Source: Eunapius fragilis (taxonomy: Eukaryota > Porifera > Demospongiae > Spongillida > Spongillidae). Taken from it: DNA of 64,000 nt. Shown here one piece after another: positions 9,738 through 19,528 of the stretch. Each line of letters begins with the position of its first letter. The stretch's first letter is position 1. Where the stretch lies: positions 2,531,730 through 2,595,729 of the forward strand of contig OY811971.1 in NCBI GenBank assembly GCA_963681505.1. The letters run 5' to 3'. The notes beneath the pieces were generated by a model, which made no database searches, had not been told where the DNA came from, and saw only the letters and a list, made by a program, of their open reading frames with translations. Position numbers and translations under genes: made by a program.

Positions 9738-11850
9738 GTATGGATTGGTGATGGTGGAGTGTGATTGATGATTGTGGTGTGTGTGATTAGTGATGGTGGA
9801 GTGTGTGATTAGTGAGAGTGGAGTGAGATTGGTGAGGGTGGAGTGTGTGACTGGTCAAGGTGGTGAGGGTGGAGTGAAATTGGTAAGGATGGAGTATGTG
9901 ATTGGTGAGGGTTGAGTGTGATTGGTGAGAGTGGAGTGTGATTGGTGAGGATGGTGTGTGTGTGATTGGTGAGGGTGGGGTGTGATTGGTGGGGTGGAGT
10001 GAAATTGGTGAGGGTGGAGGTGGGGTGTGATTGGTGAGGATGGTGTGTGTGATTGGTGATGGTGGAGTGTGATTGGTGATGGTTGAGTGTGAGATTGGTG
10101 AGGGTGGAGTGTGTGATTGGTGATGTTGGAGTGATTGGTGAGGGTGGAGTGTTTGATTGGTGATGGCAGAGTGTTGATTGGTGAGGGTGGAGTGTGATTG
10201 GTGAGGATGGTGTGTGTGATTGGTGATGGTGGAGTGTGATTGGTGATGGTTGAGTGTGAGATTGGTGAGGGTGGAGTGTGTGATTGGTGATGTTGGAGTG
10301 ATTGGTGAGGGTGGAGTGTGTGATTGGTGATGGGAGAGTGTTGATTGGTGAGGGTGAAGTGTGTGATTAGTGAGGGTGGAGTGAGATTGGTGAGGGTGGG
10401 ATGTGTGATTGGAGATGTTAGAGTGATTGGTGAGGGTGGAGTGTGTGATTGGTGATGGCAGAGTGTGTGATTGGTGAGGGTGGTGTGTATGATTGGTGAG
10501 GGTGGAGTGAAATTGGTAAGGATGGAGTATGTGATTGGTGAGAGTGGAGTGTGATTGGTGAGGATGGAGTGTGATTGGTGATGGTTGAGTGTGAGATTGG
10601 TGAGGGTGGAGTGTGTGATTGGTGATGTTGGAGTGATTGGTGTGGGTGGAGTGTGTGATTGGTGATGGTGAAGTGTGTGATTAGTGGGGGTGGAGTGAGA
10701 TAATGATTGGTGAGGGTGGGATGTGTGATTGGAGATGTTGGAGTGATTGGTGAGGGTGGAGTGTGTGATTAGTGATGGCAGAGTGTGTGATTGGTGAGGG
10801 TGGGGTGTGATTGGTGAGGGCAGTGTGATTGGTGAGGGTGGAGTGTGTGATTGTTGAGGGAGGAGTGAATTTGGTAAGGATGGAGTATGTGATTGGTGAG
10901 GGTTGAGTGTGATTGGTGAGGATGGTGTATGTGATTGGTGAGGGTGGTGTTTATGATTTGTGACGGTGGTGTTTATGATTGGTGACGGTGGAGTGAGATT
11001 GGTGAAGGTGGATTGAAATTGGTGACGGTGGGGTGTGTGATTGGGAGTGTGATTGATGATGGAGTGTGTGATTGGTGAGGGCAGTGTGATTGGTGAGGGT
11101 GGAGTGTGTGATTGTTGAGGGAGGAGTGAATTTGGTAAGGATGGAGTATGTGATTGGTGAGGGTGGTGTTTATGATTGGTGATGGTTGAGTGTGAGATTG
11201 GTGGGGTGGAGTGAAATTGGTGAGGGTGGAGTGTGTGATTGGTGATGTTGGAGTGTGATTGGTGAGGGTGGAGTGTGTGATTGGTGATGGTGGAATGTGT
11301 GATTGGTGGGGGTGTGATTGGTGAGGGTGGATTGTACTGTGTGATTGGTGAGGGTGGAGTGAAATTGGTAAGGATGGAGTATGTGATTGGTGAGGGTGGA
11401 GTGTGTGATTGGTGTGGGTGGAGTGAAATTGGTAAGGATGGAGTATGTGATTGGTGAGGGTTGAGTGTGATTGGGAGTGTGATTGATGATGGTGGAGTGT
11501 GATTGGTGAGGGTGGGGGTGTGCTTGGTGAGGGGGGAGTGTGTGATTGGTGAGGGGGGAGTGTGTGATTGGTGAGGGTGGAGTGTGTGATTGGTGAGGGT
11601 GGAGTGAAATTTATAAGGATGTCCTCCAGAGTATGTGATTGGTGAGGGTAGAGTGAAATTGGTGAGGATGGAGTGTGTGATTGGTGAGGATGAAGTGAAA
11701 TTGGTAAGGATGGAGTCTGTGATTGGTGAGGATTGAGTGTGATTGGTGAGGGTTGTGTGGAGTGTGTGATTGGTGAGGATGGTGTGTGTGATTGATGAGC
11801 GGGAGGTGTTAGTGATTGGTCAGGGTGTGATTAGTGATGGTGTGTGTGTT
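9738..11850 (+). repeat. Largest minisatellite array (about 2.1 kb, GTGATTGGTGAGGGTGGAGT family)
   Basis: Tandem, variable units of about 18-30 bases built around TGATTGGTGAGGGTGGAGTG, with higher-order duplications. It starts exactly after the exon at 9599-9737, so it grew inside an intron. The G-rich strand is the sense strand of the neighbouring genes in every unit. Each unit contains GGTGAG, a good match to a 5' splice donor. Confidence 0.95.
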
Positions 11851-12133
11851 TAGTGGGGTGCAGTTTGATCAATGGAACAAGACATGTTAGAGGGAAGATG
11901 AGTGAAGTACCTGTTGATGTCATAGTGGTTGGTCTTTTGGTATTACACATATGGTACATCTATGTTAGTGTGGCCATGTATGTTTAAGGTGATGTATGTA
12001 CATGTAGATGTGGTCAGATGGGATAAGGTATTAAAGTATGTGGGTGTGGTCATCAGTCTGACACCATATCCCTCCGAGGTACCCAGAGGTGCCCGTCTGA
12101 GCACATCACATGAGCGTGCCCCTCCTCCCCCAG

Positions 12134-13375
12134 AATGTGTGGAGGTGGTGAGACTGGGTTGTGGTGGTCCGAGGGAGAGACAAGGTCCCAGAGAAGGTGA
12201 CAAACAATAACAGTGTAACCTCCCAGCTACATGTTGCTCATGGCTGACACATTAGATGTTACAGCCATGGTGTTAAATTACAAATGATGCAAGAGGTAGC
12301 TTTGGGGTTAAAGATGCAAGAGTGAATGTGAGGGTATAAAATATTAATGAAGCTTGTACATGTATGTCATCACCTCTGAGCATATTACTAATTCAAGGCA
12401 ATTCAATAGCAGTGTAGTGACTTTTACCTCCCGGCTTCATCCAAACCTCATAATTATACCAGTTTCTCATATGGGTGACACATGTGACGCTACAGCCATG
12501 GTGTTAAATTACACTCTTGTTCATTGCACTTATAATCACATGCTTGCAATCCCATTGGCTCCCAATACTCTGGCCCAAGTGGTCAATAGTTTGTGTAGAA
12601 GTGACTCCATACCATAGTGTTCAAAGTTAGCACAATGTAAACCATTTGTTGCTATGGTGATCTGGGTAAAGGACAGTGCTGGGAGGGTGTAGTGGTGATC
12701 ATATGATAAAGCTTTTCATAATTAGGTTTCCAGCACATGGAATGTGATTGGTGAGGGTAGGGTGTGATTGGTGAGGGTGGTGGGTGATAGCGAGGGTGGA
12801 GTGTGTGATTGGTGAAAGTGGAGTGTGATTAGGGAGGGTGTGATTGGTGAGGGTGGTATGTGTGATTGATGATGGTGGAGTGTTTGATTGGTGAGGGTGG
12901 AGTGTGATTGGTGAGGGTGTAATGTGTGATTGGTGTGGGTTTGGTTGGGAAGGGTGGTGTGCGATTTGTGTGGGTGAGAGTGTGATTGTTGAGAGTGGAG
13001 TGTGATTAGTGATGGGGGTGTGGCATAGCAGTATGCATATGGTGAATCAATAGCAGCATATTGTTTAATATTTATGTAATCCATCCATGAACTGAGTGTA
13101 GTGATGATGGTTCTGCGAGGTTGCAGTGGTGATTGTATGTTAAAGCTTTTTAAAATTAGGTTGGCAGCACAGGGTTAACACAGATGCCAAGGATTGTGGG
13201 GCTGGTGGAGCATATAGAGACGTCAGCTGAAGTCCAACAGTGGTTGATGGAGCAGGAGGAGGGGGTGATGTGTGTGTGTGTGTGGTCAAACATCACATGA
13301 CTGCTTCTGCCCCTTTTTTAGAGAGAACCTTCTGAGGATGAGGCAGAGATTGATGACATTTTTAGGTTCACTTGA
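12134..13375 (+). pseudogene. NBN-like: Nibrin-like C-terminal exons c, a, b, copy 1
   Basis: Exon c begins at 12134 after CCTCCCCCAG. It has an extra G near 12156 that shifts the frame, and is cut off about 12205. Exon a is 13184-13264 (MPRIVGLVEHIETSAEVQQW ... EEG); its donor is the weak GTGATG. Exon b is 13322-13375, preceded by TTTTTTAG, and encodes REPSEDEAEIDDIFRFT then stop. As I recall human NBN, PRIVG, EVQQWLMEQ and DDIFRF line up in order with PHIIG, ELEEWLRQE and DDLFRY at its C-terminus, the ATM-binding tail. Damaged exon c makes this copy a likely pseudogene. Confidence 0.6.
12736..13020 (+). repeat. Minisatellite between exons c and a
   Basis: TGATTGGTGAGGGTGG-type units with more drift than the 9.7-11.9 kb array. 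They lie in the intron that separates exons c and a in this unit. Confidence 0.9.
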
Positions 13376-13479
13376 GTGTACCGTTCATGTTATAATCAGA
13401 CCATTGTATCATTACGTCATTATGAGGGTGATCAAACATGTACCTTGCTACACACATGTTTCTATTACATTGACTGCAT

Positions 13480-14161
13480 GTTGTTAATAGCACTTACGAG
13501 CGCATGAGGTGTGTGGGCATTACCTAATACCTGGAAAATGATATTCATTACTACATAGACACGTGATACTCCAAGACAGCGAAAACTTAACGTCGTAGTC
13601 GTATTGATGTCACGTGTCTATTCGCCTTTCATAATACATACTCAGATTGAGGCTGAAAGAGGGAGGAAAACCAGTGAAACTAGTAACAAGGTACCGGCAT
13701 AAAGTGTAAACAATCATCACAGTCATAATGAAGTAGCACTGGGTCTACTAAATTTATTTAACGCATGGCGCTTGTTACCATCCTTATTCGATTCCTGGTT
13801 GAAGATTTAGAATTTTTAATCACAGTGTGATTCTAGGAAAAGGTCCTACGTCTATGGAGGGAGACATAAAACAACAAAATTGTTGAGCGGGCAGCGTAGT
13901 GGGTGGGAGGGGGAAATGGGGCACCCTTTTGGAAGCCTCTAGTTGATCTCCCCAAGGTAACGGGAATAAATCGTTGTTACAGTACACGATATGGTTGATG
14001 TCGCCGAACTTATAGGGTTAAATTACATGTCCCGCCCGCTTAGCGGTAATGTGGTTAGGCAGTAATGCTAGTTAGCTGACATAAAACATAAATTAGTGTT
14101 TTTGCAAATTACTGTTATTTTGTATTAACTGCCAAATGTTATACATGCTCACCCAAGGAAG
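13480..14161 (+). promoter_or_regulatory. Conserved 5' flank of zinc-finger gene B, with paired CACGTG inverted repeat
   Basis: ATAGACACGTGA (13555-13566) and its exact complement TCACGTGTCTAT (13610-13621) flank about 43 bases. Both arms carry the E-box CACGTG. The same pair occurs at 24156/24222, 30017/30092, 34500/34575 and 41098/41173. The flank then runs through the 286-585-type sequence to the ATG at 14162. This is the most likely promoter region of the unit, inferred from conservation alone. Confidence 0.5.
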
Positions 14162-15205
14162 ATGAGCACAGCTGCAATAAAGCACCAATGTGGGAAGGCA
14201 TTTGGATGTAAGGGAGACGTGAAGAAGCACATGGTTGTCCATACACAAGAAAAGAACTATCAGTGTTCTGAATGTGGGAAGGCATTTGGTCGTAAGGGAC
14301 ATCTGAAGACGCACATGGTTGTCCATACGCAAGAAAAGAACTATCAGTGTTCTGAATGTGGGAAGGCATTTGGTCGTAAGGGACATCTGAAGATGCACAT
14401 GGTTGTCCATACGCAAGAAAAGAACTATCAGTGTTCTGAATGTGGGAAGGCATTTGGTCGTAAGGGACATCTGAAGATGCACATGGTTGTCCATACGCAA
14501 GAAAAGAACTATCAGTGTTCTGAATGTGGGAAGGCATTTGGTCGTAAGGAAAATCTGAGATTACACATGGTTGTCCATACGCAAGAAAAGAACTATCAGT
14601 GTTCTGAATGTGGGAAGGCATTTGGTCGTAATGAAACTCTGACAAAGCACATGGTTGTCCATACGCAAGAAAAGAACTATCAGTGTTCTGAATGTGGGAA
14701 GGCATTTGGTAGTAAGGGACATCTGAGATCACACATGGTTGTCCATACGCAAGAAAAGAACTATCAGTGTTCTGAATGTGGGAAGGCATTTGGTCGTAAG
14801 GAAAATCTGAAGAGGCACATGGTTGTCCATACGCAAGAAAAGAACTATCAGTGTTCTGAATGTGGGAAGGTATTTGGTCATAAGTGTAATCTGAAAGCAC
14901 ACATGGTTGTCCACACAGGAGCCAGACGATTCAAGTGTACTATTTGCAACAAGCAGTATTCTTACAGTTCAAGTCTCACATACCATATGATGGTCCACAG
15001 CAATGATCGACCTTACAAGTGTTTCTGCAGGCAATCTTTCAGGTCCATTTCTGCTCTGAAAGAGCATGGCAGAAAACACCTTGGTGAGAAGTTAAGATGT
15101 CCCTCTGAAGGATGTGACAAGAAATATGTGACCAAGAGTGGTTTGAAATATCATCTCCAGTACTGCTCCTACTCCCAAGATCCAACCACATTGACCAATG
15201 CATGA
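14162..15205 (+). CDS. C2H2 zinc-finger protein, copy B (8 array fingers)
   Basis: 347 residues, no intron. Degenerate first finger, then eight array fingers with helices RKGHLKT, RKGHLKM, RKGHLKM, RKENLRL, RNETLTK, SKGHLRS, RKENLKR and HKCNLKA, then the three constant fingers. The last three array fingers nearly match those of copy F at 41716, so the two share a block. Two adjacent fingers are identical, as expected from recent unit duplication within the gene. The final finger reads C-x4-C ... H-x3-C (HLQYC). It is intact and probably a nuclear DNA-binding protein. Confidence 0.87.
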   Translation: MSTAAIKHQCGKAFGCKGDVKKHMVVHTQEKNYQCSECGKAFGRKGHLKTHMVVHTQEKNYQCSECGKAFGRKGHLKMHMVVHTQEKNYQCSECGKAFGRKGHLKMHMVVHTQEKNYQCSECGKAFGRKENLRLHMVVHTQEKNYQCSECGKAFGRNETLTKHMVVHTQEKNYQCSECGKAFGSKGHLRSHMVVHTQEKNYQCSECGKAFGRKENLKRHMVVHTQEKNYQCSECGKVFGHKCNLKAHMVVHTGARRFKCTICNKQYSYSSSLTYHMMVHSNDRPYKCFCRQSFRSISALKEHGRKHLGEKLRCPSEGCDKKYVTKSGLKYHLQYCSYSQDPTTLTNA

Positions 15206-15309
15206 ATCACACATTGCTGCATAATGGAATGTAATTGTTGCTCAGTAATGCAATAAGTGTAATTCTTTTTTTTTGTTGCATTTTTGTATTTATTGTAGTT
15301 ATTTTAATG

Positions 15310-15500
15310 CCTGTAACCATGGCTACCCCTGCCAGACCTTGTACATACTGACAGCCTCCTCCCCCTTTTTGAGCTCCGGTTATTGCTATCAGTCCTTGTT
15401 ATATCTGTAACCATGGCTACCTTTGGCACTCCGTTTAACCAGTAACCCAAGCTACCTCTGGGACACTGTTTAACCAGTAACCATGGTTACCATTTCCACA
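15310..15500 (+). repeat. Cluster of GTAACCATGGCTAC motifs after copy B
   Basis: TGTAACCATGGCTACC occurs at about 15313 and 15410, a drifted form near 15450, and the perfect 14-base palindrome GTAACCATGGTTAC at about 15479. The cluster recurs after each zinc-finger gene and before each exon e (16008-16060, 17256-17300, 22580-22740, 28150-28315, 32415-32575, 38385-38475, 42530-42685, 43215-43300, 48285-48485). Confidence 0.75.
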
Positions 15501-15563
15501 CTTGTTAGATGAGTGGGCGTTTTGGCAGCCCACTGTCGAGTGAACTGGTTTTTTTGTTGCCAG

Positions 15564-15695
15564 GTGAAGCGACATTGTGCTACCCCAGGCCCCACCCACT
15601 GTTCAAACAAATCCCCTCCTAGCGTGATGGATGGGAATGAGGATCAGGGAATCAGGTCACACCTAAGGAGCTCACATGATGGATGCCTGGTGTGA
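15564..15695 (+). CDS. Exon d (putative), conserved in six units
   Basis: It is preceded by TTTTTTTGTTGCCAG and encodes VKRHCATPGPTHCSNK ... VMDGNEDQGI, open to 15695. The same exon occurs at 22379-22510, 27948-28079, 32211-32342, 42754-42885 and 48577-48720. The last copy has a longer, lysine-rich end (EDQVTPKETRHAPKMAT) but an internal TAA. Its place ahead of exon e suggests a part of the nibrin-like gene, but I do not recognise the sequence. Confidence 0.35.
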   Translation: MKRHCATPGPTHCSNKSPPSVMDGNEDQGIRSHLRSSHDGCLV

Positions 15696-16116
15696 AGGGG
15701 AACATCCTCAGTAGGTGAGGGTGGAGTGCGTGATAGTGAGGGTGGAATGGGTGATTGGTGAGGGTGGTATTTGTGATTGGTGAGGGTGGAGTTTAATTAG
15801 TGAGGGTGGGTGTGTGATTAGTGAGGGTGGATTGTGATTGGTGAGGGTGGGGTGGATGAGGTGAGGTAAGTTTGATCAATGTAACAAGACATGTGAGAGG
15901 GAAGATGAGTGAAGTACCTGTTGATGTCATTGTGGTTGGTATTACACATATGGTACATCTATGTTAGTGTGGACGTGTAGTCAGTAGCACTTGGAGAACT
16001 TGTAACCTCACTGCCTGTAACCATGGCTACAGCTGCTATACATGTAACCATAGCTACAGCTGCCATGCCTGTTATCCCTGAACTACAGCTACATGTACCC
16101 CTCCCACACAAGTTAG

Positions 16117-16540
16117 GCTGATCGCCATGCCGACAGCCTCCTCCCCCTTTTTGAGCACCAGGAAACACAAGGCAGCTGCTGTAGTGGAGGGCACCTCACT
16201 TGGAACACAGGGGCGAAGTGAAGATGGAAGGACCAAGACACAAGACAGCAGCAGAAGCCTTTCAATGGTGGCCGGGAGTAGCCATCCCTCTGTGTCTGGT
16301 GTGCGTGCTGCTGTTGGCGTGTCTCAATTCAACCTGTTCTCTGGAATGGGTGGCAAGAGTTCAAAGGTGACTGAGACTGACCTGTGGAAGGAGGGGGAAG
16401 AGGAGGAGGAGGGGCCAGAGGTGGAACCTTGGGATGGAGGAGTGAAGTATGAAGCTGTCATGACCAAGGATGGCTTCACCATCACCAATCACAGATCTGA
16501 GAGATCTGTGATTGGTGAGGGTGGAGTGTGTGACTGGTGA
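16117..16540 (+). CDS. NBN-like: Nibrin-like exon e, copy 1 (open, altered 3' end)
   Basis: Acceptor CACACAAGTTAG, then LIAMPTASSPFLSTRKHKAA, a serine-rich disordered stretch, NLFSGMGGKSSKVTETDLW, a run of glutamates and KYEAVMTKDGF. In other copies this continues to YPSKED and a GTGAGA donor. Here the end is replaced after GATGGCTTC by a snap-back of the minisatellite (16483-16517), so the frame runs into ITNHRSERSVIGEGG. It keeps CGA where several copies have TGA. This is consistent with the disordered part of nibrin just before its C-terminal tail. Confidence 0.5.
16483..16517. repeat. Palindrome formed by minisatellite fold-back
   Basis: CACCAATCACAGATCT (16483-16498), spacer GAG, then AGATCTGTGATTGGTG (16502-16517): perfect 16-base arms. 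The left arm is minisatellite in the wrong orientation and has replaced the end of exon e. Confidence 0.9.
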
Positions 16541-16790
16541 AGGTGGTGTGTGATTAGTGAGGGTGGTGTGATTAGTGAGGGTGGAGTTTGTGATTAGTGA
16601 AGGTGGACTGTGTGATTGGTGAGGGTGGAGTGTGATTGGAAAGGATTAGTGAGGGTGGTATTTAATTTTATTTATTGGTGAGAGTTTGGTGACTGTGGTG
16701 TGTGTGATTGGTGATGGTGTAGTGTGTGATAGGTGAGATAAGTTTGATCAATGGAACAAGACATGTTAGAGAGAAGATGAGTGAAGTACC

Positions 16791-16999
16791 CAGCGGTGGA
16801 TCCAGGATTTAGGAGGGGGCACGAATGGTGGGTGTGGGGTGGGGTGGGGGGTGCTGTTGGATTCTGGCCTGATACAAAAAGCTAAAGTGAGGGAGGGGGG
16901 AGGGGGGGGGCGAGGGTGCTGTCGGTTTCTTGCCCGATACGAAAAGCAGGGGGGGGGGGTGCTATCGGCTTCGGGCCTGATACGGAAAAAAAGGGGGGA
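16791..16999 (+). mobile_element. Poly-G repeat insertion (CAGCGGTGGATCCAGG family), truncated
   Basis: It starts CAGCGGTGGATCCAGGATTT after GAAGTACC. It carries the CCCGATACGAAAAGC + poly-G motif also seen at 7.5-7.8 kb and is truncated at the 1.3-kb duplication junction. Confidence 0.6.
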
Positions 17000-17354
17000 G
17001 GGGAACATCCTCAGTAGGTGAGGGTGGAGTGTGTGATAGTGAGGGTGGAGTGTGTGATTAGTGAGGGTGGAGTGTGATGGTGAGGGTGCGGTGGATGAGG
17101 TAAGATAAGTTTGATCAATGTGACAAGACATGTTAGAGGGAAGATGAGTGAAGTACCTGTTGATGTCATTGTGGTTGGTATTACACATATGGTACATCTA
17201 TGTTAGTGTGGCCATGTAGTCAGTAGCACTTGAGAACTTGTAACCTCACTGCCTGTAACCATGGCTACAACTGCTATAATTGTAACCATAGCTACAGCTG
17301 CCATGCTTGTTATCCCTGAACTACAGCTACATGTACCCCTCCCACACCAGTTAG

Positions 17355-17737
17355 GCTGATCGCCATGCCGACAGCCTCCTCCCCCTTTTTGAGCACCAGG
17401 AAACACAAGGCAGCTGCTGTAGTGGAGGGCACCTCACTTGGAACACAGGGGTGAAGTGAAGATGGAAGGACCAAGACACAAGACAGCATCAGAGGCCTTT
17501 CAATGGTGGCCAGGAGTAGCCATCCCTCTGTGTCTGGTGTGCGTGCTGCTGTGGGCGTGTCTCCATTCAACCTGTTCTCTGGAATGGGTGGCAAGAGGTC
17601 AAAGGTGACTGAGACTGACCTGTGGAAGGAGGGGGAAGAGGAGGAGGAGGGACCAGAGGCGGAGCCTTGGGATGGTGGTGTGAAGTATGAAGCTGTCATG
17701 ACCAAGGATGGCTTCATATATCCATCCAAAGAAGATA
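17355..17737 (+). pseudogene. NBN-like: Nibrin-like exon e, copy 2 (nonsense codon)
   Basis: Acceptor CACACCAGTTAG ends at 17354. The exon carries the full 3' end: YPSKED, then a donor (GATA then GTGATA) at 17738. The CGA codon that follows ACACAGGGG is TGA here (about 17452), so the exon is interrupted, although a downstream open stretch remains. The 3' splice phase (1) fits the phase of exon c at 18657. Confidence 0.5.
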
Positions 17738-17754
17738 GTGATACCTGAGAGATG

Positions 17755-18085
17755 TGTGATTGGTGAGGGTGGAGTGTGTGATTGGTGAGGGTGGAGTGTG
17801 TGACTGGTGAAGGTGGTGTGTGATTAGTGAGGGTAGTGTGATTAGTGAGGGTGGTGTTTGTGATTGGTGAGGGTGGAGTGTGTGATTAGTGAGGGTGGAG
17901 TGTGTGATTAGTGAAGTTGGACTGTGTGATTGGTGATGGTGGAGTGTGTGATTGGTAAGGGTGGAGTGTGATTGGAAAGGATTGATTGTGATTAGTGAGG
18001 GTGGTATTTTATTTTATTTATTGGTGAGAGTTTGGTGACTGTGGTGTGTGATTGGTGATGGTGTAGTGTGTGATTGTGTTGATGG
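17755..18085 (+). repeat. Minisatellite after exon e copy 2
   Basis: GTGTGATTGGTGAGGGTGGA units directly downstream of the exon e donor. The related shorter array after copy 1 lies at 16502-16740. Confidence 0.9.
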
Positions 18086-18138
18086 TGCAGTTTAATCAAT
18101 GGAACAAGACATGTTAGAGGGAAGATGACTGAAGTACC

Positions 18139-18437
18139 CAGCGGTGGATCCAGGATTTAGGAGGGGGCACGAATGGTGGGTGTGGGGTGGTGTTGGATTC
18201 TGGCCCGATACAAAAAGCTAAAGCGAGGGAGGGGGGGGGGTGCTATCGGCTTCAGGCCTGATACAGAAAAAAAAGGGGGGGGGGGAGGGGGAGGTATGAT
18301 CGCGTACCGGGGGGCCCGGGATACAGTACAGTTTTTGCGTGCGGGTATCAATAGGCAGCGCAAGTGTGCAGCTATTTTTATAAAATGCGGCCCGAAAAGT
18401 TATGAATTTATAAATGGAGGGGGGGGGGGGGCACGTC
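18139..18437 (+). mobile_element. Poly-G repeat insertion, full-length copy
   Basis: CAGCGGTGGATCCAGG at the left; GGAGGGGGGGGGGGGCACGTC at the right. It interrupts GAAGTACC|TTGATGTCATTGT, which is continuous in unoccupied copies (GAAGTACCTGTTGATGTCATT at 15914 and 17153). The interior has GGTATCAATAGGCAGCGCAA and AAAATGCGGCCCGAAAAG. The left end is hAT-like but no matching right terminus or 8-bp duplication is seen. Confidence 0.6.
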
Positions 18438-18656
18438 TTGATGTCATTGTAGTTGCAACTCTTTTGGTATGCCCGATATGGTACATCTCCGTTAGTGTGG
18501 CTGTGTATGTGCATGTAGGTAAGGTCAGATAGGGTGGGGTATAAAGTTTGTGGGTGTGGTCTGCAGTGGAAGTCGTATCCCTCCTCCCCATCCCTCCTAG
18601 GTACCCAGAGGTGCCTGTCTGAGCACATCACATGAGCGTGCCCCTCCTCCTCCCAG

Positions 18657-19295
18657 AATGTGTGGAGGTGGTGAGACTGGTTGTGGTGGTCCGGGGGAGA
18701 GACAAGGTCCCAGAGAAGGTGACAGCAATAGTGAGAGTGAGGGACTGAGAGACTTCAAGCGCTTCAGAAAGGTGCAGCATAAGGGTTAATGATGAGGGTG
18801 GGAATATGGCAGAGGTATTTTGAGGGTTAAAGATGAAGGTTGTATGTCATAACCTCTGAGCATATTACTGATTCCAAGCAATACAATAGAAGTGTAACCT
18901 CCCAGCGTCATCCCAACGTCATCTAAATTATATATTGCTCATGGGTGACACATGTGATGCTACAGCCATGGTGTTAAATTACACTCTTGTTCATTGCACT
19001 TATAATCACATGCCTACAATCCCATTGGCTCCCGATACTCTGGCCCAAGTGGTCAATAGTTTGTGTAGAAGTGACTCCATACCATAGTTCAAGGTTAGCA
19101 CAATGTAAACCATTTGTTGCTATGGTGATCTGGGTCAAGGACCATGCTGCAAGGCCGTGACGATGGTGCTGGGAGGGTGTAGTGGTGATCATATGATAAA
19201 GGTTTTTAAAATTAATTTGACTGCCTCTGCCCTTTTTTTAGAGAGAACCTTCTGAGGATGAGGCAGAGATTGATGACATTTTTAGGTTCACTTGA
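18657..19295 (+). pseudogene. NBN-like: Nibrin-like exons c and b, copy 2 (exon a deleted)
   Basis: Exon c is 18657-18771, but one base is missing in GACAGCAATAG (other copies have GACAAGCAGTAG), which shifts the frame before DFKRFRK. Exon a is absent: TTTTTAAAATTAA joins directly to TTTGACTGCC. Exon b is 19242-19295 with a good acceptor and TGA stop. The same exon-a deletion is present in the minus-strand copies near 25945 and 36335. Confidence 0.55.
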
Positions 19296-19528
19296 GTGTA
19301 CTGTTCATGTTACAATCACACCATTGTATCGTTACAGTTGCTTGAGGGTGATCAAGTATGTACACACATATTTCTATTGCATTGGTTGGTTCAAGCTTGT
19401 CCACCATAATGTCTTTCTTTATTACCCTCAAGTTCTACCCCAGACAGTGTTCTGTGACCCTCAGGTAGCCCTCACTAAGGTGACTGAAATGTACACACAT
19501 ATTTCTATTGCCATTGCCATCACCCTAC

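Larger units (their letters stand above)
15697..18299 (+). repeat. 1.3-kb tandem duplication (two copies of the exon e module)
   Basis: The stretch starting GGGGAACATCCTCAGTAGG at 15697 starts again at 17000, a period of 1303 bases. Each copy holds a minisatellite, exon e, a second minisatellite and a poly-G repeat copy. The junction at 16996-17004 lies in GGGGGAGGGGAA, short G-rich homology that could have mediated the duplication. Confidence 0.8.

Noticed and set aside
9738..11850. A CRISPR-like array
   Set aside because: Units are contiguous and variable, with no constant repeat and unique spacers; this is a eukaryotic minisatellite.
12722..13084. Open frames rich in SHTPPSPITLHPHQ-type repeats on the minisatellites
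   Set aside because: They are translations of the minisatellite in changing phases, without conserved start, end or phase between arrays.
13184..13264. The ATG of exon a (MPRIVG) as a start codon
   Set aside because: An acceptor (AACACAG) precedes it directly and exon c joins it in phase, as in the nibrin tail.
15513..15695. A complete 60-residue protein beginning MGVLAAHCRVNW, seen in six units
   Set aside because: The first part lies in an intron-like stretch ending in TTTTTTTGTTGCCAG; only the part after the acceptor is kept as exon d.
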